This document shows, piece by piece, positions 27,144 through 36,162 of a DNA stretch of 64,000 nucleotides. The first letter of the stretch is position 1; the number at the start of each line of letters is the position of its first letter. This stretch comes from Methylobacterium sp. J-048. Lineage in GTDB: Bacteria; Pseudomonadota; Alphaproteobacteria; Rhizobiales; Beijerinckiaceae. Below the pieces are notes generated by a model. It did no database searches. It was given only the letters and a program-made list of their open reading frames with translations, and was not told where the DNA came from. The stretch is from assembly GCF_022829515.1 (NCBI RefSeq), contig NZ_JAKSYL010000134.1, positions 40,051-104,050 of the forward strand, written 5' to 3'. Both the position numbers and the translations under genes were made by a program.

Positions 27144-28997
27144 TCAGCTGCGGCCGGTGTTGCGGCCCGGCTTGGAATCGGGCCGGGGACCGGACCGCTC
27201 GGCGTGACGCTGGTGCTTGCCGGCCCGCGGGCTGGCGAACCCCTTCGGACCACTTGGGCCGCTCTTGCGCTCGGCCGGCCCAGCATCCCCGGCCAACGCC
27301 TCGACCTGGATCTCCGGCGAGCCGTTGCGAGCGAAAGCCTCGGCGAAGCGCGCCGCGGCGTTGCCGCGGATCTCGAACTTGGTCTCCCGATCGAAGATCC
27401 GGATCGCCCCGATCTCCTGGCGGCCGATGCCGCCGCGACGGGTGAGCATCGGCAGCAGGCGGCGCGGATCGGCGTTGTCGCGCCGGCCGAGATTGAGCCG
27501 GAACCACACCGCCGGCCCCAGAGCGGCGATCTGCTCCGGGTTCATCGGGTCATAGGGCGGGCGCTCGCTGACGCCGCGGGGGGCACGGCCCTCGCCGGGA
27601 TCGCTGACCTCTTCCGGCGCCGGCAGGCGGGTGCGGTAGACCCGGGCCAGCAGGGCGGCGAGCTCTTCCGGCGTCTTGCCGGCGAGCAGGGCGCCGGCCA
27701 GCGCGACATCCTCCTCGGCCGGCGGCTCGGAGAAGAGCGGGTCGGAGAGCATGCGCTCGCCGTCGAGCTTCCGGATTTCGTCGGCCGAGGGCGGACCGGA
27801 CCACTCCGGGCTGACCTTGGCGATGGCGAACATCTGCTCGGCGCGGCGGCGCCGGGAATTCGGGATCAGAAGCACCGAGGTGCCCTTGCGGCCGGCGCGG
27901 CCGGTCCGCCCGCTGCGGTGCTGGAGCACCTCGGCGTCGTGCGGCAGGTCGGCGTGGATGACCAGGCTCAAGCCGGGCAGGTCGATGCCGCGGGCAGCGA
28001 CGTCGGTGGCGACGCAGACCCGGGCCCGGCCGTCGCGCAGTGCCTGGAGGGCGGCGTTGCGCTCGCCCTGTCCGAGTTCGCCCGAGAGCGCGACCACCGA
28101 GAAACCGCGCTCGGTCAGGCTTGCCTGGAGATGGCGCACCGCGTTGCGGGTGTTGCAGAACACGATCGCGGTGGGCGCATCCGCCTCGCGCAGGAGGTTG
28201 AGCACCACGTGCTCGGTCTCCCGGGGCATGATCCGCACCGCCCGGTAGGCGATGTCGGCGTGGCCCTTGCTCTCGCCCTTGATCGCCAGCCGCAGGGCGT
28301 TGCGCTGATAGCGCTCGGCCAGCGACTCGATCGCCTTCGGCAGGGTCGCGGAGAACAGGTAGGTCGCCCGCTCCGGGGGCGTCCCCGAGAGGATGAACTC
28401 GATATCCTCGCGGAAGCCGAGATCGAGCATCTCGTCGGCCTCGTCGAGCACGACGGCGCGCAGGGCCGTCGGGTCGAGGTTGCGGCGCTCCAGATGATCG
28501 CGCAGGCGGCCCGGGGTGCCGACCACGATGTGGGTGCCGTCGGCTAGCATCCGGGCCTCGCGGCGGGGATCCATGCCGCCGACGCAGGCGGTGACGCGCC
28601 CGCCGGCTGGGGCGTAGAGCCACAGCAGCTCGCGCTGGACCTGAAGCGCCAGTTCCCGGGTCGGAGCGATCACCAGGGCGAGCGGCGCACCGGGTGGTGG
28701 CAGCGTCTCGCCCTCGCCAGCGCCGTCATCGCCGGTTTTGCCGAAGAACATGTCGGCCATGGCGAGACCGTAGGCCACGGTCTTGCCGGAGCCGGTCTGG
28801 GCGGAGACGAGGAGGTCGCGGGCGCCGGCGGCCGCTTCCAGCACCGCGGCCTGGACCGGGGTGGGATCGGCGTAGCCGCGCTCGGACAGGGCCCGCGCGA
28901 GGGGGGCGGGCAGGGTCGGGAAGGGCAAGTTTCGGGAACTCTCAACGGCCGCGCCGCGCCCGGCAGCGCGCCATCGCGCGGCGGAGGAATCAGGCAC
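27144..28997 (-). CDS. DEAD-box RNA helicase with DbpA-type RNA-binding tail
   Basis: This 617-residue ATP-dependent RNA helicase has the Q-motif phenylalanine and glutamine region, motif I SAQTGSGKTVAYGLAMADM, motif Ia PTRELA, motif Ib TPGRL, motif II VVLDEADEMLDLGF, motif III FSATLPKA, motif V TDVAARGIDLPG and motif VI HRSGRTGRAGRKG. The C-terminus holds a DbpA RNA-binding-like domain (WFRLNLGRRDNADPRRLLPM ... GAIRIFDRETKFEIRG), followed by a Gly/Ser/Arg-rich tail. The start is a GTG at 28997. It probably acts on structured RNA or ribosomal precursors. Confidence 0.93.
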   Translation of the reverse strand: MPDSSAARWRAAGRGAAVESSRNLPFPTLPAPLARALSERGYADPTPVQAAVLEAAAGARDLLVSAQTGSGKTVAYGLAMADMFFGKTGDDGAGEGETLPPPGAPLALVIAPTRELALQVQRELLWLYAPAGGRVTACVGGMDPRREARMLADGTHIVVGTPGRLRDHLERRNLDPTALRAVVLDEADEMLDLGFREDIEFILSGTPPERATYLFSATLPKAIESLAERYQRNALRLAIKGESKGHADIAYRAVRIMPRETEHVVLNLLREADAPTAIVFCNTRNAVRHLQASLTERGFSVVALSGELGQGERNAALQALRDGRARVCVATDVAARGIDLPGLSLVIHADLPHDAEVLQHRSGRTGRAGRKGTSVLLIPNSRRRRAEQMFAIAKVSPEWSGPPSADEIRKLDGERMLSDPLFSEPPAEEDVALAGALLAGKTPEELAALLARVYRTRLPAPEEVSDPGEGRAPRGVSERPPYDPMNPEQIAALGPAVWFRLNLGRRDNADPRRLLPMLTRRGGIGRQEIGAIRIFDRETKFEIRGNAAARFAEAFARNGSPEIQVEALAGDAGPAERKSGPSGPKGFASPRAGKHQRHAERSGPRPDSKPGRNTGRS

Positions 28998-29193
28998 CGG
29001 ACTTTATTCGGGTTCCAGATGGTAGCGCCAACCGAGCCGGCTGACCACTCCCGCCACGGCATGGGCCGGTTGCGCGCGCTCAAAACGGTGCGGCGAGTTG
29101 GCAACCCTGGCCTTACCGGTCGTCTGACCTAAGACACGGTCTAGTTCTGTGCATCGCACGATCCAAGCGATCTGACCGGAGACGACGAAGGCC

Positions 29194-30285
29194 ATGACGG
29201 GAGCCCTGCGGCTGGCGGTGGCGTGGGCGACGGTCCTCGCCTTCGCCTGGTTCGGAACGACCTGGCTCGGCGACCTGGCACAGCCCTGGTTCGCGGGCGG
29301 CCTGTTCGCGTGGCTGCTCGCGGTCATCGTCTGGTCGGCCTTCGGGGTTGTTCACGAGGCGGAGGATCTGGCCCATCGGCTCGGCGAGCCCCTGGGCACC
29401 CTGGTGCTGACCCTGGCGATCGTGATCATCGAGGTGGCGCTGATCTCCGCCGTGATGCTCTCGGCCAAGGAGGCGCCGACGCTTGGCCGCGACACGATGT
29501 TCGCCGTGCTGATGATCGTGCTGAACGGCGTGGTCGGCCTCGGGCTTCTGGTCGGCGGCCTGCGCCACCACCAGCAGAGCTACAACCTGCAGGGGGCCTC
29601 GGCCTTCCTGTCGGTGATCATCCCGCTGACCACCATCGCGCTGATTATCCCGAACTTCACCAGCTCGACCGCCGACGGCACCCTGACCACCCTCCAGGCG
29701 GTGACCTTCTCGGTGTTCACCCTGGCGCTCTACGGCGTGTTCCTGCTGATCCAGACCAGCCGCCACAGCGATTTCTTCCAGGATGCGGACGAGGCGGCGG
29801 AAGCCGAGTCCGGCGCGGGTTCGATCTCGGGCGGCGGGGTCGCCAAGCACGTCGTCCTGCTGCTCGCCAACGTCGTGCCGATCGTGCTGCTGGCGAAAAG
29901 CCTAGCGGTCATCCTCGACCACGGCATCGCGGCCCTGGGCGCGCCCTCGGCGCTCGGAGGCGTGCTGATCGCCGCCATCGTGTTCACTCCGGAGGCGATC
30001 TCGGCGCTCAAGGCCATCGCCCGCAACGAGCTACAGCTGGCGATCAACCTGTGCCTGGGGGCGGCCACCTCGACGGTCGGCCTCACGGTGCCGGCGATCC
30101 TTACCATCGGCCTGCTCACCGGCCAGACCGTCGTGCTCGGCCTCAAGCCCACCGAGATGACGCTGCTCGCGGTGACGCTGATCCTGAGCATGCAGACCTT
30201 CTCGGGCCTGCGCACCACGATGCTCGAGGGCGCGGTGCACCTCGTGGTGTTCTTCGTCTATCTCGTGCTGATCTTCAGCCCCTGA
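29194..30285 (+). CDS. chaA: Ca2+/H+ (cation/proton) antiporter, CaCA superfamily
   Basis: The 363-residue polytopic protein is a ChaA-type exchanger. Two acidic-residue-bearing repeats define the family: VLTLAIVIIEVALISAVMLS (about 70-90) and IVFTPEAISALKAIARNELQ (about 260-280), with the Glu residues in EVALIS and PEAIS at the exchange site. About eleven helices and a cytoplasmic acidic loop around DFFQDADEAAEAESG occur. It would export Ca2+ or Na+/K+ against protons. It converges directly with the FAD oxidoreductase gene (stop codons abut). Confidence 0.92.
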   Translation: MTGALRLAVAWATVLAFAWFGTTWLGDLAQPWFAGGLFAWLLAVIVWSAFGVVHEAEDLAHRLGEPLGTLVLTLAIVIIEVALISAVMLSAKEAPTLGRDTMFAVLMIVLNGVVGLGLLVGGLRHHQQSYNLQGASAFLSVIIPLTTIALIIPNFTSSTADGTLTTLQAVTFSVFTLALYGVFLLIQTSRHSDFFQDADEAAEAESGAGSISGGGVAKHVVLLLANVVPIVLLAKSLAVILDHGIAALGAPSALGGVLIAAIVFTPEAISALKAIARNELQLAINLCLGAATSTVGLTVPAILTIGLLTGQTVVLGLKPTEMTLLAVTLILSMQTFSGLRTTMLEGAVHLVVFFVYLVLIFSP

Positions 30286-31023
30286 TCAGGCCCCGAACCG
30301 CTCGGTGCGGATCACGCCCGCCGGGACGCCCTCCGCCAGGATCAGGTCCGAGGCTGCAGCGACGAAGCGGTTCGAGCCGCAGAGAAAGACCTTTTCCGGC
30401 CGTCCGATCCGCGCCAGGGCAACGGCCACCAGGGCGGCGTCGATCCGCCGGCCGCCGGCATCCCGGGTGGTGGTGAGGTGCAGCGAGAAGCCGATGCCGT
30501 CGTCGGCCAGGCGCTCCAGCTCGGGCAGAGCGATCGCCTCCTCCCGGGTGCGGGCGGAGTAGATCAGGGCCGCCGGGATCTGCGGGGCGACGAGCGCGCG
30601 CCGCCTCAGCATCGCCAGCAGCGGCACCACGCCGGATCCGCCGGCTCCCAGCAGCAGCGGGCCGCCGTCCGGGCCATCCCAGGAGAACGAGCCGCCGATC
30701 GGCCCGCGCAGCTCGACCCGGTCGCCGATTTCTGCGGCCTGCGAGAACCAGCCCGAGACCTCGCCGTCGGGCAAAGCCTCGACCATCAGCTCGAGGGTGC
30801 CGCTGCCGTCGGGCGCCGAGGCGATCGAGTAGCTGCGCTGGGCTTGGTAGCCGTCCTCGGCGGTCAGCCGGACATCGACGTGCTGGCCCGCGCGGTATGC
30901 GTTCGCCAGATCGCAGCGCAGCCGAAAGCTGTTCACCCGCGGGGTGACGGGTGCGATGGCGGTGATCTCGGCGTGGTGCCAGCGGAAGACGATCGGCTCA
31001 GTCACCGGTGTAGCGCTGCTCAC
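30286..31023 (-). CDS. Ferredoxin-reductase-type FAD/NAD(P)-binding oxidoreductase
   Basis: A 245-residue reductase of the FNR superfamily. FAD-binding motif YQAQRSYSIASAP (RxYS at about 58-63), a beta-barrel followed by an NAD(P)-binding domain with LLGAGGSGVVPLLAMLRRRA and KVFLCGSNRFV. No iron-sulfur domain follows, unlike typical class-I members. It overlaps the molybdopterin gene by 26 bases at the GTG start used here; a GTG at 31005 would shorten the overlap to eight. It is the likely electron donor or acceptor for the upstream molybdopterin enzyme. Confidence 0.88.
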   Translation of the reverse strand: MSSATPVTEPIVFRWHHAEITAIAPVTPRVNSFRLRCDLANAYRAGQHVDVRLTAEDGYQAQRSYSIASAPDGSGTLELMVEALPDGEVSGWFSQAAEIGDRVELRGPIGGSFSWDGPDGGPLLLGAGGSGVVPLLAMLRRRALVAPQIPAALIYSARTREEAIALPELERLADDGIGFSLHLTTTRDAGGRRIDAALVAVALARIGRPEKVFLCGSNRFVAAASDLILAEGVPAGVIRTERFGA

Positions 31024-31654
31024 GCCAGGGATCCCCGTACATGTGGTAGCCGCGCAGCTCCCAGAAGCCGGCCGTGTCGGTCTGGGTGAAGCGCAGGCCC
31101 TTCACCCATTTGGCGCTCTTCCAGAAGTAGAGATGCGGCACCAGCAGCCGCGCCGGGCCGCCATGGTCCGGGTGGATCGGCTGGCCGGCATAGCGGGTCG
31201 CCACCATGGCGCGGCCGTTCACGAGGTCGGCCACCGGCACGTTGGTGGTGTAGTCGTCGAAGGATTCCGCCAGGAGATACCCGGTCGGCGCCGTGATGCC
31301 GGCATCGGCCAGCAGGTCGTCGAAGCTCACGCCCTCCCAGGCGGTGTCGAACTTCGACCACTTGGTGACGCAGTGGATGTCCCCCTGCCAGGTGGTGCGG
31401 GGCAGCGCCTCGAAGTCTTCCCAGCTCCACGCCTTGATCGGCCGCGAGCCCACGCGCAGCGTGAACCGCCAGGTGGCGAGATCGACCGTCGGGTTGGGGC
31501 CGATCTGCAGGATCGGGAAATCGTCGGTGAGATATTGGCCGGGCGGGATGCGCGCGCCGGTCTCGGGCGGCTGCCTGCGCCCGACGAAGCCCCGTGTCAC
31601 CATGCCGGCCTCCGCTTGATAGGTCCCGCCCCGGGGTTTGGTGCGTCGGAACAC
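30998..31654 (-). CDS. Sulfite-oxidase-like molybdopterin oxidoreductase
   Basis: The 218-residue single-domain enzyme belongs to the sulfite oxidase/YedY molybdopterin group. The molybdenum-ligating Cys is in WQGDIHCVTKWSKFDTAWEG (about residue 94). The segment GPNPTVDLATWRFTLRVG and GGPARLLVPHLYFWKSAKWV complete the fold. There is no Tat signal and no cytochrome or dimerisation domain, so it is probably cytoplasmic and paired with the overlapping FAD reductase. The start is a GTG at 31654. The substrate is unknown. Confidence 0.9.
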   Translation of the reverse strand: MFRRTKPRGGTYQAEAGMVTRGFVGRRQPPETGARIPPGQYLTDDFPILQIGPNPTVDLATWRFTLRVGSRPIKAWSWEDFEALPRTTWQGDIHCVTKWSKFDTAWEGVSFDDLLADAGITAPTGYLLAESFDDYTTNVPVADLVNGRAMVATRYAGQPIHPDHGGPARLLVPHLYFWKSAKWVKGLRFTQTDTAGFWELRGYHMYGDPWREQRYTGD

Positions 31655-31754
31655 CCCACGTCAAGCCGGGATGTGCGGCCGAACAAACGCCCCAAAGCTG
31701 GGATGTGGTAGTCGGGCTATCTCGGATCGAATCGCACCCATCAGGGGGAATGTC

Positions 31755-32057
31755 ATGAAGTACCTTCTCGCGACGAGCCTCATCGTCGGGAGCCTCGCCA
31801 CCCTCGCGCCGGCCGCCCAGGCCCGTGACGGGATCGGCGCGGGCGGCGCGGCCGCCCTCGGCGTGCTCGGCGGTCTCGCGGTCGGCGGCGCCATCGCGTC
31901 GTCCAACAACGGCTACTATCCCGGCCGCCCGGTCTATCGCGCCCCGCCGCCGGTCTACGTGGAAGAGGATTACGGTCCGGTCTGCCACTTCGAGCGCCGC
32001 CGCACCGTCGATCCATACGGCGACGTCTACATCCGACGCGTGCGCGTCTGCGAATAA
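31755..32057 (+). CDS. Small secreted protein with glycine-rich segment
   Basis: The 100-residue product begins with a signal peptide MKYLLATSLIVGSLATLAPA, followed by a Gly/Ala-rich hydrophobic helix (GIGAGGAAALGVLGGLAVGG, about 26-45) and a Tyr/Pro-rich tail with two Cys ([20 protein letters not shown] and the terminal CE). The ribosome binding site AGGGGGAA precedes the ATG. It ends inside the 3' end of the convergent transporter gene, 31 bases overlapping. No family is known. Confidence 0.7.
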   Translation: MKYLLATSLIVGSLATLAPAAQARDGIGAGGAAALGVLGGLAVGGAIASSNNGYYPGRPVYRAPPPVYVEEDYGPVCHFERRRTVDPYGDVYIRRVRVCE

Positions 32058-32995
32058 GCGGCTTCGGGGGTCGCCTCGGCGGCGAGCGCCGGCTTCAGGC
32101 GCTCGGCACAGGCGATCCCCCCGAGCACCAGGGCCAGGGCGATGGCTTGCGTCGCTCCGAACGGCTCGCCGACCAGCAGGACGGCGAGGATCGCGCCGAA
32201 GATCGGCACGAGGTTGACGAACAGGCCGGCCCGGTTCGGGCCGATCAGCTCGACCCCGCGCATAAAGAACAGTTGCGCTAGCAGCGACGGCCCGAGGCCG
32301 ACGAAGGCGACCATCGCCCAGCCCTCCAGGCCCGGCCAGACCGCGTGACCCGTGGCCCACTCGACGGCGAGCGGCGGCAGCGACGTGACGAAGGCGGCGA
32401 TCGCCATGGCGGCGAAGAACGCCAGGGCCGACACCTTCGGGCGCATCGGCAGGAAGATGGTGTAGCCCGCATAGAGCAGGCAGGCGCCGAACACGAGCAC
32501 GTCGCCCCGGTTGAAGTCGAGGCGCGTCAGCACCGTCCAGTCACCGTGGGTCGCCGCGATGCCGGCGCCGATCAGCGTCAGGACCACGCCGATCATCTGG
32601 CCGGCGGTGACCGGCACCCGGTAGGCCAGACGATTCATCACGATCACCAAGACCGGGATCGCCCCCTGGAACAGCGCCAGGTTGACCGCGCCGGTATGGA
32701 CGCCGGCAGCGTAGAACAGGCAGTTGAAGGCCGTGTAGCCGAGGCCGCCCATCAGCAGGATGCGCAGCCAGTGCGGCCGCAGGAGCGGCCATTCCGCCAC
32801 GAGCCGGCGCCCCGCGAACGGCGCGAGCACCGTGCAGGCCACCGCCCAGCGCAGCGTCGTGATAACCTGCGGCGAGACATGGCCCGGAGCCCAACGGCTG
32901 CTGACCGCGTTTCCGGCCCAGAGCAGGGCCGTGAGGGTGAGGAGCAGATAGGCCGGCGCGACCGAGGAGACCCGGGTCGCGCGCGCGGCCATCAA
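32027..32995 (-). CDS. EamA/RhaT-family (DMT) exporter
   Basis: A 322-residue drug/metabolite transporter with two EamA repeats, ten hydrophobic helices. Typical motifs are [20 protein letters not shown] at the N-terminus and [20 protein letters not shown] in the second repeat. These proteins usually export amino acids or other small metabolites. Its ATG overlaps the infA stop (ATGA) by four bases, so the two form an operon. The C-terminal tail is low complexity. The substrate is not identifiable. Confidence 0.9.
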   Translation of the reverse strand: MMAARATRVSSVAPAYLLLTLTALLWAGNAVSSRWAPGHVSPQVITTLRWAVACTVLAPFAGRRLVAEWPLLRPHWLRILLMGGLGYTAFNCLFYAAGVHTGAVNLALFQGAIPVLVIVMNRLAYRVPVTAGQMIGVVLTLIGAGIAATHGDWTVLTRLDFNRGDVLVFGACLLYAGYTIFLPMRPKVSALAFFAAMAIAAFVTSLPPLAVEWATGHAVWPGLEGWAMVAFVGLGPSLLAQLFFMRGVELIGPNRAGLFVNLVPIFGAILAVLLVGEPFGATQAIALALVLGGIACAERLKPALAAEATPEAAYSQTRTRRM

Positions 32996-33267
32996 CGGCG
33001 GCGGAACTGACCGCCCCGCACCTGCGGACGCGGGCCCGCGGAACGCTCGTCCTTGTGACGGAACACGAGGCGCCCCTTCTCGAGATCGTAGGGCGACATC
33101 TCGACCGTGACCCGGTCACCCGCCAGCGTCTTGATGCGGTTCTTCTTCATCTTGCCGGCCGTGTAGGCCACGATCTCGTGGCCCTGGTCGAGCTGCACGC
33201 GGTAGCGCGCGTCCGGCAGGATCTCGATCACGAGACCGTCGAACTGCATCAATTCTTCTTTCGCCAT
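32992..33267 (-). CDS. infA: Translation initiation factor IF-1, long paralogue
   Basis: The 91-residue protein carries the OB-fold of IF-1: [40 protein letters not shown] and [20 protein letters not shown]. Canonical bacterial IF-1 is about 72 residues and ends near the last strand; this one adds a basic Gly/Arg tail ([19 protein letters not shown]). The long second IF-1 occurs alongside the short one in many Rhizobiales. It is first in an operon with an exporter gene. The 312 bases before it contain no gene and must hold its promoter. Confidence 0.93.
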   Translation of the reverse strand: MAKEELMQFDGLVIEILPDARYRVQLDQGHEIVAYTAGKMKKNRIKTLAGDRVTVEMSPYDLEKGRLVFRHKDERSAGPRPQVRGGQFRRR

Positions 33268-33579
33268 GCACCTTCTCCAGTCGGACCGTCCGGCAGCAGG
33301 CGTTCCGGCAAAACTTCTACGGCTGTCATCAAGCTCGGGAAACGCCGCAGGGCGCGGATCCGATCCGACGGACGGTCCGCGCCTGCTGAGCGACGCAGCC
33401 CGCATTTAGTCGTCGCACGATCCCGCGGCAAGTCACGCCGCACGCATCGGACTGGATATCGAGCCCTGGATGACGCGCGCGGGCGCTGATTTGGCGTCAT
33501 CTTTTGCGAAAGCCGGCGGCGATCTTCGGGATGAGGCTCCGGGACTGCATCTCGAATCGTGGGCCTGACCGGCCCGTCT
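33268..33579. other. Gene-free region upstream of the IF-1 gene
   Basis: About 310 bases between the infA start and the convergent end of the binding-protein gene. No coding frame or RNA gene is recognised. It must hold the infA promoter and 5' leader. A GC-rich hairpin overlaps the 33579 end (listed next). Confidence 0.5.
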
Positions 33580-33590
33580 TCACGGGCCGG
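33569..33590 (-). terminator. Hairpin at the end of the binding-protein gene
   Basis: CCGGCCCGT at 33569-33577 is exactly inverted by ACGGGCCGG at 33582-33590, with a four-base loop, and spans the stop codon of the gene. It has no T-tract, so it may stabilise the 3' end rather than terminate. Confidence 0.4.
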
Positions 33591-34725
33591 AGACGTCGTT
33601 GCCGATGTAATCGAGGCGCCCGTCGGGCGTCCGGCGCCAGACCCGCAACGTGACGGCGCCGGCGGCCCGGTCGCCGCGTTCGTCGAATGCGACCGGGCCG
33701 AGGATCGTGCGCACGGGCTGGGGGCCGTGCAGGGCCTCGGCGACTTTGCGGCCGTCCGGGATGCGCCCAGCCTTCGGATCCGCCGCGCGGGCGTGCTCCA
33801 GCGCCTGGGCCAGAACCTCCACCGCGGCGTAGCCCGAGGCCGCCACGCTCTCGGCCTCGGCACTGCGCGGAAGTGCCTTGCCGCCCTTCGGATCGGGCAG
33901 GCGCGGCGGATCGGGCGGCAGGGTCATCACGGTCCCCTCCCCGGCCGGACCGGCCAGAACCGCGAAGGCGGGATCGAGGATGCCGTCGCTCGCCACCAGC
34001 GGGGCGCCGATGGCGGCCTCGCGCAGGGCGCGGACGAGCGTGGCAGCCTCCGGGGCGAGGCCGCCGAAATACACCGCCTCCACTCGCGCCGCCTTCAGCC
34101 GCGCGACCAGATCGGACAGGTCGTGGGTCCCGCGCGGAAAGCCGTCGAACAGCACCTCCGGAGTGCCGGCCTCCTTCAGGCGCGCAGCCACCGCCTCGGC
34201 GAGGCCGCGCCCATAGGTCGAGCGGTCGTTGAGGATGGCGACCCGCCGCCCGGCGAACGCCTTGGCGAGATAGCTCCCCGCCGCCCGCCCCTGCTGGGCG
34301 TCGCTCGGAGCCAGCCGGAACAGGGTCCCCAACCCGCGGCCGGTCAGGGGCGCATAGGTGGCGCCGGGCGCGACCAGCACGGCGCCCGCTTCCTCGTAGA
34401 CCGACGCCGCCGCGGCGACCGCCGCGGATCCGAACGGCCCGACCACGAAGCGCACGCCGTCGGCCGTGAACTTCTTCGCGGCGGCGGCAGCCTGCCTGGG
34501 GTCGCCGGCATCGTCGGCCGGCACGAGGGCGAATTTCGGCCGCCCGCCGCCGGCCCGGTTGAGGTCGGCCACCGCCTGCTCGGCGCCCTGCCGCAGGCCC
34601 TGGCCGAAGGCGGCATCCGGCCCCGAGAGCGGCGCCGACAGGCCGATCCGCACGGGGGCCTGCGCGGCGGCCGGGGCCGCGGCGAGGAGGCCGACGCATA
34701 TCAGGACGTGGCTCTGCTTCATCAC
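33580..34725 (-). CDS. Periplasmic leucine-binding-like ABC substrate-binding protein (orphan)
   Basis: The 381-residue protein has a signal peptide (HVLICVGLLAAAPAAAQAP) and the type I periplasmic binding fold: VRIGLSAPLSGPDAAFGQGL, LVPADDAGDPRQAAAAAKKF, GVRFVVGPFGSAAVAAAA and LDPAFAVLAGP. These motifs match the Leu/Ile/Val- and amide-binding group. No permease or ATPase gene is adjacent, and it is flanked by an aminotransferase on the divergent side. It could serve a remote transporter or act as a sensor. Ligand unknown. Confidence 0.88.
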   Translation of the reverse strand: MMKQSHVLICVGLLAAAPAAAQAPVRIGLSAPLSGPDAAFGQGLRQGAEQAVADLNRAGGGRPKFALVPADDAGDPRQAAAAAKKFTADGVRFVVGPFGSAAVAAAASVYEEAGAVLVAPGATYAPLTGRGLGTLFRLAPSDAQQGRAAGSYLAKAFAGRRVAILNDRSTYGRGLAEAVAARLKEAGTPEVLFDGFPRGTHDLSDLVARLKAARVEAVYFGGLAPEAATLVRALREAAIGAPLVASDGILDPAFAVLAGPAGEGTVMTLPPDPPRLPDPKGGKALPRSAEAESVAASGYAAVEVLAQALEHARAADPKAGRIPDGRKVAEALHGPQPVRTILGPVAFDERGDRAAGAVTLRVWRRTPDGRLDYIGNDVSGP

Positions 34726-34952
34726 CTCACGTTAGGGGCAGCCGCACCACGCGGGAAGCGTGCATCGACCTCGGCGCGGGCACGGTTCGGTTTCAAAACC
34801 CGTTCATCCTTGAGCGGATCGGGACGCTGCCGCGCGCGGAAGCGCTGGCGGGCGAGCGCGATGTGAGAAATAAGGCCATCGGCCGGCCCGCGACTTTGAA
34901 GAGAACCGCCCGCTCGCGCCGCATCGAAGACCCTCTGGGACGATTGACGATC

Positions 34953-36158
34953 ATGACCTCGCTGTTCGCCGGCATCCAGGACGCGCCGCTCGACCCGATC
35001 ATGCGCCTGTTCGAGGCCTTCAACGCCGACACGAGCACGAAAAAGCTCAACCTCGTGGTCGGGGTCTACACGGATGCCGACGGCAAGGTGCCGCGCCTGC
35101 GCGCCGTGCAGACCGCCGAGAAGCGCTGGATCGAGAAAGGCCTGCCGAAGACCTACCGGCCGATCGAGGGCACCAAGCCGTTCCGCGACGCGGTCCAGGC
35201 CCTGCTGTTCGGTGCGGGCGCCCCGATCTTGTCGCAGAACCGCACCGCCACGCTCCAGAGCATCGGCGGCACCGGCGCCCTGAAGACCGGCGCCGACGTG
35301 CTGGCCCGGCTGAAGCCCGGCGCCACCGTGGCGGTGAGCAACCCGAGCTGGGAGAACCACAAGGCGCTGTTCACCCAGGCCGGCTTCACGGTCGTCGACT
35401 ATCCCTACTTCTCGGCCGAGACCGGCGGCGTCGATTACCCGGCGATGCGCGTTTACCTCGAGGGCCTGCCGAAGGGCTCGATCGTGGTGCTGCACGCCTG
35501 CTGCCACAACCCGACGGGCGCCGACCTGACGCCCGACGAGTGGAGCGATCTGGCGCCCCTGCTCGCCGAGCGCGGCCTCATCCCGTTCCTCGACATCGCC
35601 TACCAGGGTTTTGGCGACGGCCTCGACGCGGATGCCGCGCCGGTGCGGCTGTTCGCCGAATCCGGCCAGGAATTCCTGGTCGCCTCGTCGTTCTCGAAGT
35701 CGTTCTCGCTCTACGGCGAGCGCGTCGGCGCCCTGACGATCGTGGCCGAGACCCCGGCCATGAAAACCAAGGTCGAGGCCTTGGCCAAGCGTCTGGTGCG
35801 GGCGAGCTACTCGAACCCGCTGACCCATGGCGCGGCCATCGTCGAGATGGTGCTGACCGATCCGGAGCTGCGCGCCGACTGGGAGCGGGAGCTCGCCGAG
35901 ATGCGCGAGCGGATCCGGTCCATGCGGGTGCGCATGGCCGACAGCCTGCAGCAGCGCCACCCCGAGCGCGGCTTCGACGCCATCAAGGTGCAGAAGGGTA
36001 TGTTCTCCTACACCGGCCTGACCCCCGCGGAGGCCACGCGCCTGCGCGAGGAGCACGAGGTCTACGCCCTCGAGACCGGCCGGATTTGCGTGGCGGCGGT
36101 CAACACCCACAACATCGACCACGTGGTCGATGCGATCGACGCCGTCGTGAACGGGTGA
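34953..36158 (+). CDS. Aromatic/aspartate aminotransferase (class I)
   Basis: A 401-residue PLP enzyme of the AspC/TyrB family. The PLP Lys lies in SSFSKSFSLYGERVGAL (about residue 249), with the Asn/Asp pair of HACCHNPTGADLT and FLDIAYQGFGDGLD, and SNPLTHGAAIV. It begins MTSLFAGIQDAPLDPIMRLF. The open frame extends 30 codons upstream, but the ATG at 34953 gives the usual N-terminus. It would interconvert aromatic 2-oxoacids and amino acids. The downstream hydroxyacid dehydrogenase starts four bases after its stop, suggesting that the two form a pair acting on the same 2-oxoacids. Confidence 0.93.
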   Translation: MTSLFAGIQDAPLDPIMRLFEAFNADTSTKKLNLVVGVYTDADGKVPRLRAVQTAEKRWIEKGLPKTYRPIEGTKPFRDAVQALLFGAGAPILSQNRTATLQSIGGTGALKTGADVLARLKPGATVAVSNPSWENHKALFTQAGFTVVDYPYFSAETGGVDYPAMRVYLEGLPKGSIVVLHACCHNPTGADLTPDEWSDLAPLLAERGLIPFLDIAYQGFGDGLDADAAPVRLFAESGQEFLVASSFSKSFSLYGERVGALTIVAETPAMKTKVEALAKRLVRASYSNPLTHGAAIVEMVLTDPELRADWERELAEMRERIRSMRVRMADSLQQRHPERGFDAIKVQKGMFSYTGLTPAEATRLREEHEVYALETGRICVAAVNTHNIDHVVDAIDAVVNG

Positions 36159-36162
36159 CCCG

